Source: an uncultured Prevotella sp. (GTDB taxonomy: Bacteria; Bacteroidota; Bacteroidia; Bacteroidales; Bacteroidaceae). Taken from it: a stretch of 11,420 nt of DNA. The position numbers and the translations under genes were made by a program. The stretch covers positions 1 to 11,420 of the forward strand of contig CAKQXI010000065.1 of assembly GCA_934281565.1 (NCBI GenBank), given 5' to 3'. The notes below the pieces were generated by a model. It ran no database searches and was not told where the DNA came from. It saw only the letters and a program-made list of their open reading frames with translations. This document shows positions 1-7,114 of the stretch, one piece after another (the stretch's first letter is position 1; each line of letters begins with the position of its first letter).

Positions 1-313
1 TAATGTTAATATTCAATAAGTTATAATAATACAACACATATGTTAATAAGTGAAATATTTAATGCGTCTGCCCTGAAAAATTGTATAACTACATGATTGC
101 TTGCCATGAAATACTTATTTCATGGCACGAAATAAGTATTTGCTGACTATAAAATAGCTATTTCCAAACACGCAACAATACTATAAATAAGATTCAGATG
201 CGTTATATCTTATATATATAAACATTAAAACATAAGTAACTGTTCAAAAATAATTTAGATCACTTACTTATACCAGGACTTTCATCCATTAAACTACGCT
301 CATGCCGAGCATA
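1..313. other. AT-rich intergenic region, no gene seen
   Basis: This stretch downstream of the transport operon has no convincing reading frame on either strand, no tRNA-like fold and no rRNA similarity that I can see. It is strongly AT-rich, with a TATATA-type low-complexity patch near 205-222. The only clear structure is the pair of overlapping palindromes at 103-141, listed separately. One minus-strand match to the TAnnTTTG -7 consensus lies at 245-252 (TATTTTTG), but it has no -33 partner at the proper distance, so I do not call a promoter. The neighbouring gene to the left is outside the window. Confidence 0.6.
103..141. repeat. two overlapping perfect inverted repeats
   Basis: Arms 103-112 (GCCATGAAAT) and 117-126 form a perfect 10-bp inverted repeat around a 4-nt centre. 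Overlapping it, arms 109-121 (AAATACTTATTTC) and 129-141 form a perfect 13-bp inverted repeat around a 7-nt centre. The two share 109-121, so in single-stranded nucleic acid they would be mutually exclusive. No T-run follows on either strand, so they do not look like an intrinsic terminator. Possible roles are a dimeric regulator site, the end of a mobile element, or an RNA 3' structure; the sequence does not decide between these. Confidence 0.6.
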
Positions 314-352
314 CAAGAAAAAGCCCCGATAACACTTGATGCTATCAGGGCT
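314..352 (-). terminator. intrinsic terminator of the susCD-type operon
   Basis: On the minus strand, 39 nt after the stop codon of the last operon gene, arms 341-352 and 322-333 form a 12-bp GC-rich stem (AGCCCTGATAGC with GTTATCGGGGCT, including two G-U type pairs) around a 7-nt loop. It is followed directly by CTTTTTCTT. This is a standard Rho-independent terminator layout and closes the three-gene operon. Confidence 0.9.
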
Positions 353-390
353 AATATTTATACTATAATATAATCTCAGATTATTTCATT

Positions 391-1641
391 TTATTCTTTC
401 TGACGGAACATATAGAACCATCCTGTACCATTACCTGGGATTTCTTCAGCAGCCAATACCAAGCGCTTGCTGTCACCTCTCACTACATAGTACTTCTGGA
501 AAGGCACATTGCCATTATTAACATCAACACCCATTGGAATTACAAAGTTCTCCCCAGATGCTTGTGCAAATGTAATAGTACCAAGATCCCATCCTGAAGC
601 TGCCTTTGGATTATGCTCTAGAGGATTAACCTTGAATGACAGTTTAACCTTTCCATCGCTGCTTGAAGCAGTCTTGGTAGCCCAGTCTAATGTAAAGTAA
701 GCATTCTTACCATTACGTTCTTTCTTACATGGCTTACCATCACCTTGTGAGTCGATGTCATCGTAAGATACACCCCACCAACTAGGTTTAGTATCTGAAG
801 CTATGCTACCATTACCCCAAACATTGCCAGCAGTTGGATTCCACTCCCAAGAAGTGCCCTTGCCATCTTCGCCAGCAAGATAAGTGAACAAGTAAGGAAC
901 AGTAGTCAACTTATCAACGGTATATTTACCCATAGAAACTGTTTCCTGTGTTCCATCAGACTTGGTGTATTTGAGAGTAAGTTCATACTCTCCAGGATCA
1001 CCAACAAGCAATGTATCAAGATTTAAATTAGAATTAGCATCACCAATCTGAGGATTAGATATAGTCCAATCAGAAAGAACACTATTCTCATTTCTAACGG
1101 TAAACTTATTACCACGCTCGCCATTAGGACCCTTTTCCTGGATTACTTTAACCTTTGACTTATCAAAGTCAGTGCCCAATTGTACTTTTTGACCTTTGAT
1201 TTCCTTGATAGCAGATACATAGTTACCCATCTTGCTCTTATCTGTATCAATGCACAAACGCTTCTGCAATGTGGATGTGAGATAATAAAGCTCATCCACA
1301 TTTACGGAAAAATCTTTGGTGAAGTCTACTGCATTATTCTTGCAATGCATCTGAACGACATTCTGACCGGTCTTAGTCACATAAATCGTATCATAAGCCT
1401 TGGCAGACAAAGTATTATCCTCAGCCAACTGAGAAGCAATCCATTGCTGCGTTATAGGAGAATTGTTTTCTACAACAACCAAATTGGTATTTTTACCATC
1501 AACCTGTACATTTTTTACAGTTGCTTGTACGCTTTCTGCTGTTACATTCTCCACGAATCCTGTACCTCCATCATCAGAAGAAGGGTCACAAGAAGTATAA
1601 AGCAATGTCAGCATAGACAAAGCAAAAAATATCTTTTTCAT
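391..1641 (-). CDS. SusE/F-position surface lipoprotein with PKD-like region
   Basis: Predicted outer-membrane, surface-exposed lipoprotein of 416 residues, last gene of a SusC/SusD operon, starting 31 nt after the SusD stop. A short hydrophobic signal peptide ends in YTSC with Cys18 as the lipidated residue. The next residues, DPSSDDGG, resemble the acidic export signal that sends Bacteroidota lipoproteins to the cell surface. Residues of about 30-120 look beta-rich. Residues of about 185-245 resemble a PKD/Ig-like fold, with WTISNP and, later, GEYELTLKYT followed by a final strand. The C-terminal part (about 250-416) is rich in aromatics and glycine (W265, W267, W275, W288, W289, W351, W408). 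By position it probably helps SusD bind glycan, as SusE/SusF do, but I see no clear sequence match to SusE/F themselves. There are no catalytic motifs that I recognise, so enzyme activity is not proposed. Operon membership is firm; the exact function is unknown. Confidence 0.75.
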   Translation of the reverse strand: MKKIFFALSMLTLLYTSCDPSSDDGGTGFVENVTAESVQATVKNVQVDGKNTNLVVVENNSPITQQWIASQLAEDNTLSAKAYDTIYVTKTGQNVVQMHCKNNAVDFTKDFSVNVDELYYLTSTLQKRLCIDTDKSKMGNYVSAIKEIKGQKVQLGTDFDKSKVKVIQEKGPNGERGNKFTVRNENSVLSDWTISNPQIGDANSNLNLDTLLVGDPGEYELTLKYTKSDGTQETVSMGKYTVDKLTTVPYLFTYLAGEDGKGTSWEWNPTAGNVWGNGSIASDTKPSWWGVSYDDIDSQGDGKPCKKERNGKNAYFTLDWATKTASSSDGKVKLSFKVNPLEHNPKAASGWDLGTITFAQASGENFVIPMGVDVNNGNVPFQKYYVVRGDSKRLVLAAEEIPGNGTGWFYMFRQKE

Positions 1642-1672
1642 ATTCTATTCATTTAAAGTTTAAAAGAACTTG

Positions 1673-3436
1673 TTACTTCCAGCCCTGATACTCAGAATCA
1701 GAACCAGTCCAACCTTCATTCTGCTTTACTGTACCCAATCCAACCTGAGTTTCAGGCATCTTTTGGAAACCAGCAGTTGCATTGTAACGAGCAGTGTAGC
1801 CACCATTATGAGGAGTATTGGTATCTGCAGCACCACAATAGTAAGTTGCTACGCCATTCTGCTTCTCAAGAGCTGCAACAGCGATATGCCAACGACGAAT
1901 ATCATTCCAACGGATACCCTCGCAAGCCAACTCCCAACGACGCTCATTCTGCAAAGCCTGCAAAGAATAAGCAGCAATAGGATTCAAGCCAGCACGCTTA
2001 CGTACCTCATTGATGCCAGTAACATCTTTCTTCAACTCACTCTGCATCAACAATACATCAGCGAAACGAATCAATACCAAGTCATGGATATTGTTCAACT
2101 GCATATTTTCTTTTCCCGGAGTATCCCAATTTCCTTCGTACATTACATTCTCGAAAGTACAAGAATATCCATCCTCCAACTTAGCATTCTTACAAGAGAT
2201 AGGAGCCCACTTCTTAGCATAGAAATCTGTTTCCTGAACAAAGTCACTCCAACCACCTTTCTTGTATGTAGGAACAGTAGTCCAATCTTCTACGGTTGCA
2301 TCACGACGAGTGTCATTTGGCTCAGCAGTTTTCCAATCTGTTACCAAGTTTGGAGCTACAGGACCAGCACCCCAACCTTGACCAAATGGGAAAGTATTGG
2401 CGTATGACTGACCACCACGAACACCGAAGTGAAGTGCATAACCATTGGCATAACCGATTGTTGTATTCCAAGAAGCAAACTTATTGAACTTGATAGAGAA
2501 CAAAGTCTCTGGATTCTGACCACCATCATCTTCAACCCATTTGAAGCCTTGTCCTTTGGTGTAGGTGTAATCATCAACAGTACATCTGTTGGTGTATGCC
2601 CAAAGATTTTGGTACTTATCAACTAATTTATGACCTGAGTTCTTTACACAATCATCAATAGCCTTGATGACATCATCCTTTGTGAGAGTAGATTTATCAG
2701 GCAAATCTACTGAAGTAATTGCATCTTCATTATAAGATGTACTTGTCAAGTCAGCTAAAGTAGAACCATTGCAGAAGAAACCTGTATAGAACAACCAAGC
2801 ACGACCAAGCATTGCCTCAGCAGCATACTTATCTACGTGACCATCTGTACTTGCCTTTGCTGGCAAGAGGTTGATTGCATCACGAAGATCCTGCAAAATC
2901 TGCTTCCAAGGGTCTGTAATATCACCCTGAGTGATAGGCTCACTACCAGGATGCAAACGCATAGGCACATTACCATACATTGATGCCAACTCATAATAAT
3001 AGAATGCACGGAGGAACTTAGCCTGACCCATCAATGAGTTCTTGGTAGTTTCATCCATAGATGTATTTGGGAGTGCATCTATCAAGGTGTTGGCACGGTT
3101 AACGCCTTTATAACGATCCTCGTAGAATACATTGGTCATGTCGGCATTGTAGTTGCAAAGCAAATCCTCAGCCTGCATCAACTTATCATTGACGCCACCA
3201 CCACCAAGCATATCATCACTTGCCAACTGAGAGTAGTACAAGAAACTCATTTGTGGATTAGCACAAATCTGGTTCAAATTCTGGTAAACACCAGCCAATG
3301 TAGCCTCACCATCTTCCTTTGAAATAGGAAAGTCTGTAGAAGACAGCTCACCTACATTCTGAACATCATCAATGCCACAGGATGCAAAGGTCAGAGCCAT
3401 CATGGCTGAAGCCATTAATATATTTAATTTTTTCAT
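1673..3436 (-). CDS. SusD/RagB-family outer-membrane nutrient-binding lipoprotein
   Basis: A 587-residue SusD-family protein, the surface lid that captures a glycan or peptide and hands it to its SusC partner. The signal peptide ends in the lipobox FASC with Cys20, followed by GIDDVQN, an acidic surface-export type signal. The N-terminal half is helical in character, as expected for the TPR-like SusD scaffold (for example AKFLRAFYYYELASMYGNVP, the usual family signature). The C-terminal SusD/RagB part has RFADVLLM at 457-464, then NEVRKRAGL and the ERRWEL...EGIRWNDIRRW block ending at W516. Length fits the family. It starts 18 nt after the SusC stop, so the two are translated from one mRNA. 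The linker between the RFADVLL helix and NEVRKRAGL is short compared with the usual family pattern. The ligand cannot be read from the sequence. Confidence 0.96.
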   Translation of the reverse strand: MKKLNILMASAMMALTFASCGIDDVQNVGELSSTDFPISKEDGEATLAGVYQNLNQICANPQMSFLYYSQLASDDMLGGGGVNDKLMQAEDLLCNYNADMTNVFYEDRYKGVNRANTLIDALPNTSMDETTKNSLMGQAKFLRAFYYYELASMYGNVPMRLHPGSEPITQGDITDPWKQILQDLRDAINLLPAKASTDGHVDKYAAEAMLGRAWLFYTGFFCNGSTLADLTSTSYNEDAITSVDLPDKSTLTKDDVIKAIDDCVKNSGHKLVDKYQNLWAYTNRCTVDDYTYTKGQGFKWVEDDGGQNPETLFSIKFNKFASWNTTIGYANGYALHFGVRGGQSYANTFPFGQGWGAGPVAPNLVTDWKTAEPNDTRRDATVEDWTTVPTYKKGGWSDFVQETDFYAKKWAPISCKNAKLEDGYSCTFENVMYEGNWDTPGKENMQLNNIHDLVLIRFADVLLMQSELKKDVTGINEVRKRAGLNPIAAYSLQALQNERRWELACEGIRWNDIRRWHIAVAALEKQNGVATYYCGAADTNTPHNGGYTARYNATAGFQKMPETQVGLGTVKQNEGWTGSDSEYQGWK

Positions 3437-3454
3437 TGTGTATTCAATTTTAGA

Positions 3455-6400
3455 TTAGAACTTAATATTTACACCGACCATATAGGTACGAGGTTGTGGA
3501 TAGTTACCAACATCAACGCCTGTTACCCAAGAGTCGCTACCAATTGCTGTACCATTCTCTGGATCCATACCCTTGTAACCTGTAATGGTAAAGAGGTTCT
3601 GAGCTGCGAAGTAAAGACGGAGCTGCTGGAATGGACTTGCTTTCCAAATCTTGGTAAAGTCATAACCTACGGTCAAGTTCTGAAGACGGAAGTAGCTTGC
3701 ATTCTCAATATAAATATCAGAGATAGTCTGCCAGTTTGGACCAGCGTTCATGTGGGCAAGCAATGGATACTTGTTAGATGTACCCTCACCATGCCAATAG
3801 TCGAATACCTCTGTAGTAAAGTTCTCAAATTCACCATCGGTAAACTTACGGTAAGAGCGAGCAACCTGCTGACCAAATGCGCCGAAACCTGTTACTGAGA
3901 GGTCGAAGCCTTTATAAGAAGCACCGAGGGAGATACCCATGGTTACATCTGGCTGAGGTGAACCAATCTCGGTCTTATCATCGTCATTGATAACACCATC
4001 GCCATTGACATCAACAAACTTCAAGTCACCTGGCTTGATGCTACTACCCTGCTTAGAGTTCTCTGCCTTACCACCACAGTTCTTGTCAAGATAAGCCTGA
4101 ACATCAGCCTCGTTCTGCATCACACCTTCTGTCTTATAGCCCCAGAAGTATCCGATAGGATGTCCTTCCTCGAAACGAGCCATATAACCAGTGTTCTGTG
4201 CCAACTCGTCCTGACCACCATTGTTGTACTTCTGGTTAGAGTTAACCTTGGTTACCTCATTCTTGTTGTAAGCCATATTCCAACCTACGTTGTACTGGAA
4301 GTCCTTACCAATCTTGTCATTCCAAGAAAGAGAAAGCTCAACACCCTTGTTCTCTACAGTACCAGCATTCTTAATCTGAGTAGAGAAACCTGTTGTTGGG
4401 TCAACAGGAACAGCTACCAACAAGTCCTTGGTCTTTTTGTTATACCAATCAATTGTCATGCCCAAGCGACCGTTCAAGAAACGAGCATCGAGACCAATGT
4501 TCAACTGTTCAGAAGTCTCCCATGTCAAGTCATCGTTTGGCAAACGAGAAGGAGCTGCACCTGATGTATATTGATCCTTGTTGTTGGTGAAAGAATAATA
4601 GCTGTTTGCATCGAAAGCAAATGCACCTTGCCACTGGAAGTTATTAATGGTCTGTGCATTACCGTTCTGACCCCAACCAGCACGAAGTTTCAAGAAGTCG
4701 AGCCAAGAAGTAGTGCTTGCCATGAATTTCTCATTAGAGATAACCCAACCTGCAGATACTGATGGGAAGTACCCCCAACGTTTGCCAGGAGCGAACTTAG
4801 AGTTACCATCGGCACGGATGATGGCAGAAAGCATATACTTCTCATCATAGTTGTAGTTCAAACGACCGAAGTATGACATACTGCGAGTATCATCGTTAGG
4901 AGTACCTGTAACGGCTGCTGCATTGTTATTCTTCATATAGCTCATGTAAGCATGGGTCATATCACCAAAGATAGAATTTGATGATGTAGCTTGCAATGAG
5001 AAACCAAAGTTAGGACGGCTCTCGCTATATTCTGTACCGACCAAGACATCAAAGTTATGCTTCTTGTTCAAGTCGAACTTATAGTTCAAGGTATTGGTTG
5101 TACTCCAACCCCAACTTGTACCAATCTGGTTGGTTGCCTTATCTTCTGTACGGAAGTTGTCAGCATTGGTAGTATTAGCAGAGAATACAGGGAGATAAGT
5201 TCTCCAAGTATATGTATTCTGGTTGTAGTTCAACTGACCACGGTAAATCAAGTTCTTGATTGGCTGAATCTCCAAGTAACCTGTTGCATGGAGGTTCTGG
5301 TTTACACTCTTATTATGACCAGACTGGCTGTTAAGCATCTTATAGATAGGGTTAACGGAATAAGAGTTATAGTTCTTAATCCAGCTATCCAAGTCTGAAG
5401 CATTTGTATAGCCACCATCCGCATTGTACATTGGGATACAAGGATTGGCACGGAGCATATTGGAAAGCTCATTGCTATACTGGTTACCAATCTGGATACC
5501 TTGGTTCTGTTTGTGCTGATAGTAAACATTCTCACCAATCTTCACAACATCCATACCCTTGTCATTGCGATAGATGACATGCTCGGAGTTGATACGGAAT
5601 GTGAAACGGCGATAGTCTGACTTAACGACATTACCAAATACACCATCTTGATACTGATAACCTGCACCAAGAGAGAATGTAGAGCGATCAGAACCACCAG
5701 TAATATTCAAGGCATGACTTGTGGTAACGGCATTCTTGTTACGGATAGCCTCAACCCAGTTGGTTCCCTCGTTAGAACCATCCATATAAGAGTTATAGAG
5801 ATCCTTGCCCATGATTTTCTCCCAATCGTAGCCACTCTCGCCACTATTGAAACGAACCTGGTCCATTACCTGCATATACTGCTTAGCGGTCAACATCTTA
5901 GGCATACGATATACGTTAGCCCAGCCTACGTTTCCATCATAAGAAATCTGTACCTTACCTTGCTTACCTTGTTTGGTAGTAACCAAGATAACACCATTGG
6001 CAGCAGCAGAACCATAAATAGCACAAGAAGCTGCATCTTTCAAGACATCGATACGCTCAATGTCGGCAGGGTTCAAGTTATTGATGTCACCAGCGACACC
6101 ATCAATAATATAAAGAGGAGCTGTGTTACCATTGGTACCAGCACCACGGATAGAAATCTTGAAGCCATCACCAGGCTGACCAGAAGCCGCCTGAATGTTA
6201 ACACCAGGAGTTTGGCTCTGCAAAGCACCAAGAACCTGAGTTGTATTCATTTTCTGAATATCATCACCTTTTACCTCAATGGTAGAACCAGTTACGAGTT
6301 TCTTTTTCTGAACACCGTAACCTACAACTACAACTTCATCAAGGGTTTTGTCATCAGTGGCTAACTTAATGTTAATATTAGATTGGTTACCAACGGCAAT

Positions 6401-6697
6401 CTCCTGTGTCTTGTAGCCAATATAAGTAACAACGATTGTTGCTCCTGGCTTCACATTCAAGGTAAAGTTACCGTCAAGGTCAGTAACAGCACCATTGCTG
6501 GGATTTCCCTTTTCTACAACACTTGCACCGATAACAGGACCTTCAGCGTCGGTTACGTTACCAGATACTTTCTTTGCCTGCTGAACCGAATTAACAGTCT
6601 GATATGGGGGGGTTGCGAGTACATTGGTTGAATAACTCAATCCCAGAGTAGCGCATGCGCCCATCAGCAGCATTGTTTTTCTAAAATTTTGATTCAT
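3455..6697 (-). CDS. SusC/RagA-family TonB-dependent outer-membrane receptor
   Basis: A 1080-residue outer-membrane importer that takes up the ligand held by SusD, powered by TonB-ExbBD. Order of parts: signal peptide 1-28 (cut after VLA); a carboxypeptidase-D regulatory-like beta domain at about 43-112 (VSGNVTDAEGPVIGASV); the DEVVVVGYG segment at 120-128 that opens the plug; the plug itself at about 120-250, with the SusC/RagA signature blocks IRGAGTNG, PLYIIDG, NPADIERIDVLKDAASCAIYGS and ANGVILVTTKQG; then a long beta barrel ending in the terminal Phe typical of outer-membrane proteins (NIKF). DVNGDGVINDDDK from residue 896 is the EF-hand-like acidic loop often seen near the C-terminus of SusC proteins. 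The extra N-terminal beta domain is usual for SusC. No STN domain is seen, so coupling to an anti-sigma factor is not suggested. An unusual run of seven C (minus strand) lies at 6606-6612, just after the signal peptide. The start at 6697 gives a complete signal peptide. Confidence 0.97.
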   Translation of the reverse strand: MNQNFRKTMLLMGACATLGLSYSTNVLATPPYQTVNSVQQAKKVSGNVTDAEGPVIGASVVEKGNPSNGAVTDLDGNFTLNVKPGATIVVTYIGYKTQEIAVGNQSNINIKLATDDKTLDEVVVVGYGVQKKKLVTGSTIEVKGDDIQKMNTTQVLGALQSQTPGVNIQAASGQPGDGFKISIRGAGTNGNTAPLYIIDGVAGDINNLNPADIERIDVLKDAASCAIYGSAAANGVILVTTKQGKQGKVQISYDGNVGWANVYRMPKMLTAKQYMQVMDQVRFNSGESGYDWEKIMGKDLYNSYMDGSNEGTNWVEAIRNKNAVTTSHALNITGGSDRSTFSLGAGYQYQDGVFGNVVKSDYRRFTFRINSEHVIYRNDKGMDVVKIGENVYYQHKQNQGIQIGNQYSNELSNMLRANPCIPMYNADGGYTNASDLDSWIKNYNSYSVNPIYKMLNSQSGHNKSVNQNLHATGYLEIQPIKNLIYRGQLNYNQNTYTWRTYLPVFSANTTNADNFRTEDKATNQIGTSWGWSTTNTLNYKFDLNKKHNFDVLVGTEYSESRPNFGFSLQATSSNSIFGDMTHAYMSYMKNNNAAAVTGTPNDDTRSMSYFGRLNYNYDEKYMLSAIIRADGNSKFAPGKRWGYFPSVSAGWVISNEKFMASTTSWLDFLKLRAGWGQNGNAQTINNFQWQGAFAFDANSYYSFTNNKDQYTSGAAPSRLPNDDLTWETSEQLNIGLDARFLNGRLGMTIDWYNKKTKDLLVAVPVDPTTGFSTQIKNAGTVENKGVELSLSWNDKIGKDFQYNVGWNMAYNKNEVTKVNSNQKYNNGGQDELAQNTGYMARFEEGHPIGYFWGYKTEGVMQNEADVQAYLDKNCGGKAENSKQGSSIKPGDLKFVDVNGDGVINDDDKTEIGSPQPDVTMGISLGASYKGFDLSVTGFGAFGQQVARSYRKFTDGEFENFTTEVFDYWHGEGTSNKYPLLAHMNAGPNWQTISDIYIENASYFRLQNLTVGYDFTKIWKASPFQQLRLYFAAQNLFTITGYKGMDPENGTAIGSDSWVTGVDVGNYPQPRTYMVGVNIKF

Positions 6698-6899
6698 ACT
6701 TAAGTATTTTTTCTTAGGTTAAATAGTTATAACGCTTTTTTAGTGCAACTTGCATATAAGCTTGTTGTTCGTTCCGCCTGCCCAACCTCTAAGATTGAGC
6801 AGACACATCCATTAAGTTGAATTTTTGCTCATAGGTTTTTAATTTAAAAGTTTACTTATTATTATTGTTGTTTATTATTATTGTCGTTTTAAGGATTCA
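6698..6899 (-). promoter_or_regulatory. about 200-nt structured 5' leader of the susC operon
   Basis: The -7 box at 6906-6913 places the transcript start near 6900, leaving roughly 200 nt of untranslated RNA before the SusC start. On the minus strand, 6793-6804 and 6776-6787 pair as a 12-bp stem (GTCTGCTCAATC with GGTTGGGCAGGC) around the loop TTAGA. Three pairs are G-U, which exist only in the minus-strand RNA; on the plus strand they would be A-C mismatches. No T-run follows, so it is not a simple terminator. Two tiny reading frames overlap as TAATG just before it: 6812-6832 (MSKNST) and 6789-6812 (MDVSAQS), the second stopping within the hairpin loop. A riboregulatory or mRNA-stabilising role is inference. 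Confidence 0.6.
6856..6886. repeat. 16-nt-period tandem repeat in the susC leader
   Basis: Two copies of TTATTATTATTGTYG (plus strand) lie at 6856-6870 and 6872-6886, differing at one base. In the mRNA they read as CRACAATAATAATAA units near the 5' end. They are unstructured and A-rich, so they could act as a standby or stabilising element, but this is inference. Confidence 0.7.
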
Positions 6900-6905
6900 C
6901 GGTTG

Positions 6906-6937
6906 CAAAGATACAATTTATCTTTAAAATAGCATAA
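6906..6937 (-). promoter_or_regulatory. promoter of the susC operon, weak -33
   Basis: The minus strand has TATCTTTG at 6906-6913, a full match to the Bacteroidota sigma-A -7 consensus TAnnTTTG. With a 19-nt spacer, the -33 position (6933-6937) reads TTATG instead of TTTG. A good -7 with a degenerate -33 fits a promoter that needs an activator, as glycan-induced susC promoters usually do, but no regulator gene is in the window. Confidence 0.7.
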
Positions 6938-6940
6938 TAC

Positions 6941-7028
6941 TTTTTTGCTTATTTTTTGTGTTTTCTTGCTATTTTATCGATTTTTTCACAAAAACACCGT
7001 TTTTTCTTAATATATATTAGCTTTTTTT
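6941..7028. promoter_or_regulatory. phased T/A-tracts and direct repeat upstream of the susC promoter
   Basis: Just upstream (in the minus direction) of the susC -33 site, T-runs on the plus strand are centred near 6943, 6954, 6962, 6973, 6983, 7002 and 7025, that is mostly 8-11 bp apart or about twice that. Such phasing can bend DNA. A near-direct repeat TTGCTTATTTT (6945-6955) and TTGCTATTTT (6966-6975) is offset by 21 bp, two helical turns, at a position suited to an activator. The role is inferred; only the pattern is seen. Confidence 0.4.
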
Positions 7029-7074
7029 GTTTATAGATACCTATTGTTTAAGGATAACTTTGCATATATTGCTC

Positions 7075-7114
7075 AAAAAAGTATTATCTTGCCACTAAAG
7101 GGTGGCAAGATAAT
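7075..7114 (-). terminator. terminator overlapping the acyltransferase stop codon
   Basis: Arms 7102-7114 and 7083-7095 form a perfect 13-bp stem (ATTATCTTGCCAC in the minus-strand reading) around a 6-nt loop, followed by ACTTTTTTG. The stem starts inside the last codons of the acyltransferase gene and the stop codon TAG (7095-7097) sits at the loop edge. It separates the housekeeping cluster from the susC operon. Confidence 0.92.

Noticed and set aside
245..252. Minus-strand TATTTTTG as a promoter for a gene to the left
   Set aside because: No -33 element lies 19-21 nt upstream, and the sequence is AT-rich enough for chance matches.
232..271. ATAAGTA / TACTTAT inverted repeat
   Set aside because: Only 7 bp, AT-rich and with a 26-nt spacer; not distinguishable from background.
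7055..7062. Plus-strand TAACTTTG matching the -7 consensus, possibly an antisense promoter against the acyltransferase
   Set aside because: The nearest TTTG (7026-7029) is 25 nt away instead of 19-21, and no plus-strand gene or clear small RNA follows, so a chance match is more likely.
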